Below are positions 29,931 to 35,622 of a stretch of 35,622 nucleotides of DNA, one piece after another. Position 1 is the first letter of the stretch. Each line of letters starts with the position of its first letter. The notes beneath the pieces are model-generated. The model ran no database searches. It was not told the DNA's origin and worked only from the letters and a program-made list of their open reading frames with translations. A program made the translations under genes and the position numbers. The stretch comes from a virus: positions 1-35,622 of the IMG/VR virus record IMGVR_UViG_3300028419_000011; one strand, 5' to 3'.

Positions 29931-30565
29931 TAGAATGGAATATCGTCTTCTACACCAGCAAGTTCTTCTAACGACTCTGGTGCATCAATTCGTCTTCCAT
30001 GAGTCCATAGTGGTAATCCAAACATATTAGCTTGTGCTGGGTTTTCCATATCATCTGCATCGCCAGTACAGCCATCAGTAATAAGTCCAGCTTCTACACC
30101 GTCCTTATACTTGGCAGGTATAGGTGTTAGGTAGTCGATATTGTCGTATGTGCGATGAGAATTAGCACCCTTTCCTTTGTTATGAACAATCACTACGTTA
30201 CAAGGCTCATTAAGCACACTATCCCAGTCTGCCACTACTCCCTCTACTGCTGCTTGGTCAAACACCTTGAAGTATTTCAACTCGTTACCGCGCTCAGTCA
30301 ACTGATGGAACACGTTAAAAGCCTCTGTCCATAACAATCTAGGTTTTTCTTTACCATCAATCTCCACAGTCTGTCCTATAATCTCAATACCTAAAGCCAG
30401 TTGCTGTGCTGGTGGTCTCTCCTCCTCTTTGTTGTAATCACGCTTCTGCATACCTAAGTCTGCTACATATCGTAGTCTACCCTCATGCTCACCTGCTTCT
30501 AGGTTTACATATTCTAAATCACTACGCTCAGTTGTTTGTTGTTCGCCACGTCTTTTAATAGCCAT
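29930..30565 (-). CDS. Single-stranded-DNA-binding protein (gp2.5-like)
   Basis: The 211-aa protein has an OB-like beta-rich N-terminus (EGRLRYVADLGMQKRDYNKE, PRLLWTEAFNVFHQLTERGN), and ends with an acidic tail EELAGVEDDIPF. The terminal DDIPF is the same as the interaction tip of bacterial SSB, which recruits replication and repair enzymes. It would coat ssDNA during phage replication. It is next to the exonuclease and downstream of the polymerase. A candidate promoter lies just before it at 30604-30632, giving it a separate expression boost. Confidence 0.82.
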   Translation of the reverse strand: MAIKRRGEQQTTERSDLEYVNLEAGEHEGRLRYVADLGMQKRDYNKEEERPPAQQLALGIEIIGQTVEIDGKEKPRLLWTEAFNVFHQLTERGNELKYFKVFDQAAVEGVVADWDSVLNEPCNVVIVHNKGKGANSHRTYDNIDYLTPIPAKYKDGVEAGLITDGCTGDADDMENPAQANMFGLPLWTHGRRIDAPESLEELAGVEDDIPF

Positions 30566-30603
30566 TTGTTATTTTGTCCTCTATTGTTGGAATAACAGTT
30601 GTA

Positions 30604-30632
30604 ATTGTCTCATACTTTTTTGTATTTGTCAA
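30604..30632 (-). promoter_or_regulatory. Sigma-70 promoter before the SSB gene
   Basis: On the minus strand TTGACA (30632-30627) is followed after 17 bases by GACAAT (30609-30604) with an extended -10 TG upstream. TTGACA overlaps the polymerase stop codon. It faces the SSB gene (start 30565). Confidence 0.6.
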
Positions 30633-32473
30633 TGTATTTCTGCATAAGTTTTACCAAAATCTACATCTACATCTAACCTCCTCTTAAGTTTTAATGTATC
30701 GTTTACTTTCCCTACACAGGTTTTTAGGTACTTAATGACTTCTTTTCTATACCCTAAAGGTGAATCAATAATAACCTCATCGTGAAACTGTGCTAACAAC
30801 TTCACATCCTTTTTCAATATCTCCTTTACCCACATATCAAAACAGTAAGTGCCAGTACCTTGGTTAAGTGTACTAAATATATCCTTCTTGCTTCGTAGTT
30901 CATAGTATAAACCACTCACTGGGTTAAGTAACCATAACTTACCATTTACATTCTTAGTAATCTGCTCTTCTGCTATCGCTTTTAGACTCCAGTTCCTACT
31001 CCAATATGCTTTGTGTAATGCCTCCCCCTCTTTAAGCGTAGCCTCTGCCCCCCTGGCAATAGTCTGTGCTCCTGCACCATACGTACTGGCATAGTTAGTA
31101 GTCTTACCTTTATGCCTTTGTGCTGTTAGCATAGCCTCATCGAACTTACTAAAGTCCTTAGCCTTGTAAGCATCAGCTTGTTCTTGTGTTAAGAACTTAG
31201 CCTCTACTGCAATGTCCAAATGCGGGTCAAACCCCTCTTTGTTCATCTCCTCTACATAGTCAGGGTCTATAGGCATCATATAATGCTGCTTAGTCCTGTC
31301 TTCTAAACTACTCATATCACTACCACATAACTCCCTACCCTCTCTTATCGTCAGTAAGCTACGTATCTCACTACCATACGGCATACGTGGACTAGGAATG
31401 TTTACACACACTGCGTGCTTGAACCTAAGCGTGTTAGTCAAGCCTTGTATAGCAGCTATAACATAACCTTCCTCGTCACAGTTCTTAATTAACCCAGATA
31501 CTAATGCTACCCGATGTCCTAACACCCCAAGTTCTTCTAGGTTCTTTAACTCTGGGTGTTTGTCTACCATTCTAATAACAGACGGGCATAACATATCACC
31601 TTTCTTTATCTGTGGTATCTTACGTTGTTTCTGTTTACCCTGTAAATCATAACCATCTTCTACATACTTGAAGGTCTGTGGCTTCCAACCTAAACTAAAT
31701 AGCCAATCTTTAATCTGCACTGGTGAAGTAGCTTTCGGGTCTTTAAAACCATTAGGTATTTTATGTTTAGCATAGCTATTAAAGTTAATATCATACTCTG
31801 CACACACTTTAGACCACCTCTTACCCGCTTCTGATAGTGTACCATCCTGTTTAAAGGGCTTCTGTGGGCGTGTAACGTCCTTAAACACCTGTACTGGTGG
31901 CATAGTAGCTTCAAGAGATTTAACAGCCTTAGATTGCTTCTCAGTAAGTTCTACTAATAAGCTGTTAGCTTTATCCACATCTAACTTCCACTTGTTTTGC
32001 TCTTGTAACATAGCACAGTGCATTTTAAATGTAAGGTACTCTACCAACTGGCTGTAGTCATTGCCGTACAGTGCAACCAGGTGTTGCTCTTGTAGTTGCC
32101 AGAGCCTAGTGTTAATCTTAACATCCTCACTACATCTGTGTATGTACTCTTCTTCGCTTAAGTTATCCCAATCTTCTATAACTGGTTTAGGTATTCCAAA
32201 GTCCTCGCCCCAGTCTGCTAACCCATGCTTGTTACGTTCAGCAAACAGATACCAACTTAATGTTAGTGTGTCGATTAGCTTAGCTTTAATCTTAATGCCT
32301 AATAACTTCTCTAGCACTGGTACATCATACCGAATAATGTTATGCCCGATAAGTACATCATCTTCTGTTAGATTAACAAAGAAGTCTTTTTGTACCTGCT
32401 TACCATTAGCCACCATACAATGTATCTTGTCTGGGTTTAAGCCATTTGCTTCAATGTCAAATACGTAATTCAT
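30629..32473 (-). CDS. DNA polymerase A family (T7-like, with 3'-5' exonuclease)
   Basis: The 614-aa protein has exonuclease motifs FDIEANG (D6/E8), GHNIIRYD (about 43-50) and CSEDVK (D117), then polymerase motif A GSDMSSLEDR (D386), motif B RHKGKTTNYASTYG (453-466) and motif C QFHDEV (564-566). The residue equivalent to E. coli Pol I Phe762 is Tyr461. It is shorter than T7 polymerase (704 aa). It replicates phage DNA with the primase-helicase and SSB. It starts one base inside the nuclease gene (TAATG overlap). Confidence 0.94.
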   Translation of the reverse strand: MNYVFDIEANGLNPDKIHCMVANGKQVQKDFFVNLTEDDVLIGHNIIRYDVPVLEKLLGIKIKAKLIDTLTLSWYLFAERNKHGLADWGEDFGIPKPVIEDWDNLSEEEYIHRCSEDVKINTRLWQLQEQHLVALYGNDYSQLVEYLTFKMHCAMLQEQNKWKLDVDKANSLLVELTEKQSKAVKSLEATMPPVQVFKDVTRPQKPFKQDGTLSEAGKRWSKVCAEYDINFNSYAKHKIPNGFKDPKATSPVQIKDWLFSLGWKPQTFKYVEDGYDLQGKQKQRKIPQIKKGDMLCPSVIRMVDKHPELKNLEELGVLGHRVALVSGLIKNCDEEGYVIAAIQGLTNTLRFKHAVCVNIPSPRMPYGSEIRSLLTIREGRELCGSDMSSLEDRTKQHYMMPIDPDYVEEMNKEGFDPHLDIAVEAKFLTQEQADAYKAKDFSKFDEAMLTAQRHKGKTTNYASTYGAGAQTIARGAEATLKEGEALHKAYWSRNWSLKAIAEEQITKNVNGKLWLLNPVSGLYYELRSKKDIFSTLNQGTGTYCFDMWVKEILKKDVKLLAQFHDEVIIDSPLGYRKEVIKYLKTCVGKVNDTLKLKRRLDVDVDFGKTYAEIH

Positions 32474-32898
32474 TACAAAACCTTTATGCTTGTGCCAACT
32501 ATCAAGTCTACCTTTATAAGATAGGCTTTTTTGCTATGCCTATCACCCTTACCTACGAATGAAACTAACCTAAGTTTATTATCTTTGATAACTTTGTGCA
32601 ACCTTTCTGGTGTGGTCACTATTATCTTATCACCTGTGTGGAACACCCACCTATAGGCTTTAGTTGTGGATAGGGCAGAAGGCTTACCGTTAAACTCTAC
32701 TTCTACTACGATGTTCCCAGTCTCTTGGGATTTAATGTCATACTTAACCTCGACACCCTGCTTTATGCTGGGTATATATAAGTCCCAGTCTTTGCAGTAT
32801 CCCTCCACCTTGTAAGCATCTGGATACTTGTTTTTTATAATATCAAGTACCTCCAACTCTATCGCTTCTCCCTTCTTTAAGTCTCGTTGAAAACTCAT
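32473..32898 (-). CDS. PD-(D/E)XK-type nuclease
   Basis: The 141-aa protein has the compact nuclease core EGYCKDWDLYIP followed by KQGVEVKYD: an Asp in the first strand and an E-x-K in the next. An earlier Glu in GEAIELEVLDII may complete the site. It is of the RecB-like or resolvase-like class; the exact substrate cannot be told. Its position, between primase-helicase and polymerase, suggests a role in recombination, replication or host-DNA breakdown. It overlaps the polymerase start by one base. Confidence 0.75.
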   Translation of the reverse strand: MSFQRDLKKGEAIELEVLDIIKNKYPDAYKVEGYCKDWDLYIPSIKQGVEVKYDIKSQETGNIVVEVEFNGKPSALSTTKAYRWVFHTGDKIIVTTPERLHKVIKDNKLRLVSFVGKGDRHSKKAYLIKVDLIVGTSIKVL

Positions 32899-32926
32899 AG
32901 CTCTTACGTGCCCCTATACCCAAACA

Positions 32927-34579
32927 TCATACTTCTAAGTACGTGATAGTCTTCTCATCGAAGTACACATCACACTGGTAGTTCTGACCGAAGTCTCTAT
33001 CAAATAACATATAAAACTCACTGATGTTGTGCTTATCTTCAGGGCAATCAGGGCTTCTATCCCTGCTAATACCATGACCATAATGCGCCCACTTCTCCAT
33101 TGCTCTACTGCCTGTGAACTCATGGCTCAACACCCTACCACCTTGCTCATGTGAGCGTGAACCTTTAGGCTTAGGATTGACGTGACTATAACAAAAGATA
33201 GTAATTGGATATTTCATCACCAAGTCTGCCATGTCTGTCATTATCTCGTTCAGTTTATCATTCGCTTCGCTTGCTGTAAACATACTAACCAGTGCTGTAA
33301 GTGGGTCTAAGATAAAGATGTTGATGCCATCGAGCAAGTGCATTTCCTCCATAGCTATTCTTATGTCCTGCCAATCACGACTTGCGCTTCTATCATAAAA
33401 CCTTACCCTGCCTTGCATTGACATCAACGTGTACTTTAACATTTCTGGGTCATAGCTAACATCAGGTCTTGAATAGTCTATCCTATCGTGCTTACCCGCC
33501 AGCTTCTTAGCTGTCTTAGCTGGTGCGTTTTCCAAGTCAAACATACCCACTTTTACCTTTTCATTATAAACTAGGTGTTCTACTAACTGATGCTGGTGGT
33601 CTGTCTTACCAATCTTAGGTGCTGCCCCTACTATGTGTATAGTGTTGGGTCTGATACCGAAACAAGCCCTTGTAACTGTATTCCACGGAAAGGATAAGCC
33701 CATCTTAGGCTTTTCCAATGCCTTGTCGATGAAGTCCTCAATATCTAACACTTCACCTTGTCTAATAGGCTTACTATCCCATACTGCTGCTTGATATAAC
33801 TCCTTTCCTCTGTCGGCTAATAACATATCATTAGCATCTTTTAATGGTAGGTTTGCGACCTTAAACAATGGAAAAGATTTAATGATATCCTTTGTAGCCT
33901 TGTTACCAGCTTCATCATTATCTAAAACCAGGATAACCTCGTTGTACTTCTCTACGAAGTCCCGATTGTTTACCATATCTTTTAGTGCAGATGACGCGCC
34001 ACGTGTAAGTGATACGACCGAAGGAAGGTATTGTTTGTACTTGGCTGGAGTATTGTCAATAATGGTCTGGTATAACGCCATAGCATCACATCTGCCTTCC
34101 GTAATGAACAGCTTGTTACTGCCGTTCTTACTGGCTAGGCTCTTGCCCCATAAATCAACAGCACCTTTTCTATCCCCTAACGCTTTAAAGTCTTTGGTTG
34201 CTACCTCTCTGACCTCATAGCCCGTAACCTCTCCCCCTTTAGTGTCTGGATAGTAGTGGTGGGTGATGGTCTTGCCGTCTGACTCACTCAATGCCACTCT
34301 AACACTGTATAGTTCAGCTATCTCCTGCCTTATACCCCTATCCGATAGCTCACGAAAGGGAAGTTTGCTATAGTCTATGTTCATTTCTTTAGCCTTCTGC
34401 TTTGGTCTAATACTTGTTATGTTGTCATTGGGTGGGAAGTAAGTCTGACACGCAAAACAATAGCTATCATCAGGCTGATTGTCGTAACTATACACTTGGT
34501 TGCCATCCCCACTCCCACAATCAGGACAAGGGATTTTGTGGCTCAGTTGTCCTCTCTCTCTTTGTTCTAAGTTATTCAT
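32927..34579 (-). CDS. Primase-helicase (T7 gp4-like)
   Basis: The 550-aa protein has an N-terminal zinc finger (C18, C21, C41, C44), a TOPRIM primase domain (E161 in FITEGRCDA, D220/D222 in LVLDNDEAG), and a RecA-like hexameric helicase with Walker A GAAPKIGKT (318-326), Walker B FILDPLTALV, and the later HEQGGRVLSHEFTGSRA arginine-finger region. It unwinds the fork and makes primers. It starts about 50 bases after the promoter at 34627-34655. Walker A has Pro-Lys-Ile in place of the usual residues but keeps the Gly-Lys-Thr core. Confidence 0.93.
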   Translation of the reverse strand: MNNLEQRERGQLSHKIPCPDCGSGDGNQVYSYDNQPDDSYCFACQTYFPPNDNITSIRPKQKAKEMNIDYSKLPFRELSDRGIRQEIAELYSVRVALSESDGKTITHHYYPDTKGGEVTGYEVREVATKDFKALGDRKGAVDLWGKSLASKNGSNKLFITEGRCDAMALYQTIIDNTPAKYKQYLPSVVSLTRGASSALKDMVNNRDFVEKYNEVILVLDNDEAGNKATKDIIKSFPLFKVANLPLKDANDMLLADRGKELYQAAVWDSKPIRQGEVLDIEDFIDKALEKPKMGLSFPWNTVTRACFGIRPNTIHIVGAAPKIGKTDHQHQLVEHLVYNEKVKVGMFDLENAPAKTAKKLAGKHDRIDYSRPDVSYDPEMLKYTLMSMQGRVRFYDRSASRDWQDIRIAMEEMHLLDGINIFILDPLTALVSMFTASEANDKLNEIMTDMADLVMKYPITIFCYSHVNPKPKGSRSHEQGGRVLSHEFTGSRAMEKWAHYGHGISRDRSPDCPEDKHNISEFYMLFDRDFGQNYQCDVYFDEKTITYLEV

Positions 34580-34626
34580 AATAATTAATTAATTCCTAAT
34601 AATAATAAATATAAATAAGAAAATTT

Positions 34627-34655
34627 ATTTTATACTATTTTAACACTTCTGTCAA
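34627..34655 (-). promoter_or_regulatory. Sigma-70 promoter before primase-helicase
   Basis: On the minus strand TTGACA (34655-34650) and TAAAAT (34632-34627) are 17 bases apart. TTGACA lies in the end of the upstream 41-aa gene, and the -10 in the short AT-rich gap. It faces primase-helicase (start 34579). Confidence 0.72.
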
Positions 34656-34760
34656 GTCCACATTCTCGGACTCTACTTCTTCCCAGTAGAACTGATTAAG
34701 GTGGTTGTCTTGTTCGTAAACTGGTACTGATAGTTCATCTAACTCTTTTTGTAATTCCAT
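34635..34760 (-). CDS. Small acidic protein (41 aa)
   Basis: I start at ATG 34760, two bases after the methyltransferase stop; a longer frame begins inside the methyltransferase gene. The product MELQKELDELSVPVYEQDNH continues with LNQFYWEEVESENVDLTEVL and is strongly acidic. The function is unknown; small acidic proteins are sometimes DNA mimics, but there is no specific sign here. Its 3' end carries the -35 box of the next promoter. Confidence 0.5.
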   Translation of the reverse strand: MELQKELDELSVPVYEQDNHLNQFYWEEVESENVDLTEVLK

Positions 34761-34762
34761 AA

Positions 34763-35356
34763 TTATTTTCCCCATTGTTGTGCCATAGCATCGGCTATAC
34801 CTTGATAAGTAGTGCTTCTTATTTTCCACCTGTCTGGACTTGGTGGTAGGTAGTGCATACGCTGCCTATCTTTTATTGGTAGTTTCATCATATCATCATG
34901 TACGTTATCTGTATCACATAGCGGCTCTAAATTATGCAGAAACAAGCCCGTCTTCTTTTGCTCCATATGACCAAACTGGAAGGGCTGCACATAAATTGGC
35001 TTTGGCATATCAGCCATGCGAGGCAACACCCCAACTGGGTTTTCAAAGCACACTTTTGGGGCTACCTCTTTGCACCTCTGCCACAGATTCTCAGTCCATT
35101 GTACCGAGTCTAGCCTTTCCTGATACTTTGGCTGTCCTTTGCCGTACCACGCATTGCCACTAACAGCTAATGCTGTACACGGTGGGTGGGCTATTATAAG
35201 GTCATAACTATCTCCTAATAAGTCAAAAACATCACCCCGATAATGTTTTCCAGGTTTTTCGGTGGGTAGTAGGTCACAGCTTATAGCATCATGACCTTGT
35301 TTAGCAAAAGCATCTCTGACTACTCCACTGTACTCGCAAGCTATTAAAACTTTCAT
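34763..35356 (-). CDS. DNA methyltransferase-like (C5-cytosine type fold)
   Basis: The 197-aa protein starts MKVLIACEYSGVVRDAFAKQ, an AdoMet-binding strand-loop, then HYRGDVFDLLGDSYDLIIAH, PPCTALAVSGN (Pro-Cys motif IV) and CFENPVGVL (ENP, like motif VI of C5 methyltransferases). It lacks a large target-recognition domain, so it is about half the length of normal C5 enzymes. It could modify phage DNA against host restriction, but the catalytic identity is a family inference and small phage proteins of this type are little studied. Its start overlaps the preceding gene's stop by one base. Confidence 0.75.
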   Translation of the reverse strand: MKVLIACEYSGVVRDAFAKQGHDAISCDLLPTEKPGKHYRGDVFDLLGDSYDLIIAHPPCTALAVSGNAWYGKGQPKYQERLDSVQWTENLWQRCKEVAPKVCFENPVGVLPRMADMPKPIYVQPFQFGHMEQKKTGLFLHNLEPLCDTDNVHDDMMKLPIKDRQRMHYLPPSPDRWKIRSTTYQGIADAMAQQWGK

Positions 35357-35577
35357 TATCGCCCCTTATTATTAACAGTAAACTTTTGCGGTCTGTTTTC
35401 AAGATACCATATCTCGTCAAACAGTTCACCTTTGATTGTCTGAAGCTGCATCACTGACATTGTATCAACTATATAATCATAACCCGACTCTTCCCTATCT
35501 AATACAATCAAAGCTCGGTCTATCTGTTCAATAATACGTAGTTTCTTTGCTGTTACTTTATCCGCTGTGATTGTCAT
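35356..35577 (-). CDS. Hypothetical helical protein (73 aa)
   Basis: The protein reads MTITADKVTAKKLRIIEQID, then LDREESGYDYIVDTMSVMQL and ends FTVNNKGR; it is mostly helical and charged. I do not recognise it. An AAGGGG ribosome-binding site precedes the start. If the ends join, it would follow the 48-aa gene now cut at the left edge. It overlaps the methyltransferase by one base, so it is probably the same transcript. Confidence 0.6.
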   Translation of the reverse strand: MTITADKVTAKKLRIIEQIDRALIVLDREESGYDYIVDTMSVMQLQTIKGELFDEIWYLENRPQKFTVNNKGR

Positions 35578-35622
35578 TATTTTACCCCTTCATAGTTTCT
35601 TATTTGTCTAGCTAGTTTAAGA

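Noticed and set aside
1-35622. Integrase, repressor, tRNA genes or insertion sequences
   Set aside because: None was recognised on either strand; all sizeable frames are accounted for by phage virion, replication or small unknown genes.

Overview
The window looks like the genome of a lytic, T7-like marine-type podovirus, probably complete or nearly so. Evidence: a full virion module (terminase, portal, scaffold, major capsid protein, tail tube/nozzle proteins, fibres, internal virion proteins), a T7-style replication module (DNA polymerase A, primase-helicase, 5'-3' exonuclease, endonuclease I, an SSB with a DDIPF tail), and no integrase, repressor or tRNA that I can see. No T7-type RNA polymerase gene is present, and several near-consensus sigma-70 promoters are, so transcription probably relies on the host enzyme. 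The DNA is AT-rich. The host is not identified by the sequence; an alkane-hydroxylase gene suggests a hydrocarbon-using marine bacterium, which is inference only.

Layout. An 826-bp intergenic region (1118-1943) separates two divergent transcription units. To the right (1944-24037): an AT-hook small-terminase candidate, GH108 lysozyme, large terminase, portal, scaffold, capsid protein followed by a hairpin terminator, a heptad-repeat tail fibre, a cassette of three paralogous fibre-domain genes with two small tail-associated genes, a spanin-like protein and a holin, then (after a second promoter at 12868) adaptor, nozzle, collar-type fibre, a gp13-like protein, three internal virion proteins including one of 1279 aa, two Lys-rich small proteins and finally alkB. 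To the left: a GP88-family gene and two small genes run off the left edge; the same strand is used from the right edge (35577) down to 24111, carrying a methyltransferase, primase-helicase, PD-(D/E)XK nuclease, polymerase, SSB, exonuclease, endonuclease I, metallophosphatase, DUF3310, MazG, NrdB, NrdA and a 49-aa protein. If the ends are joined, the gene cut at the left edge closes with a stop two codons past the junction, giving one leftward unit and one rightward unit that converge on a bidirectional terminator at 24065-24101.

How it fits together. The leftward unit degrades or remodels nucleic acid and supplies dNTPs (NrdA/NrdB, MazG, nucleases) and copies DNA; the rightward unit builds, packages and releases virions. 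The standout is the last gene of the rightward unit, a 392-aa integral-membrane non-haem diiron hydroxylase of the AlkB/XylM family with HELSH, HVYNHH, NYMEHYGL and GDHH motifs. No rubredoxin or rubredoxin reductase is encoded, so it would need host electron-transfer partners. Other points of interest are a short YTQE-type tandem motif shared by the lysozyme and the giant internal virion protein, and a tail-fibre cassette with traces of past recombination.
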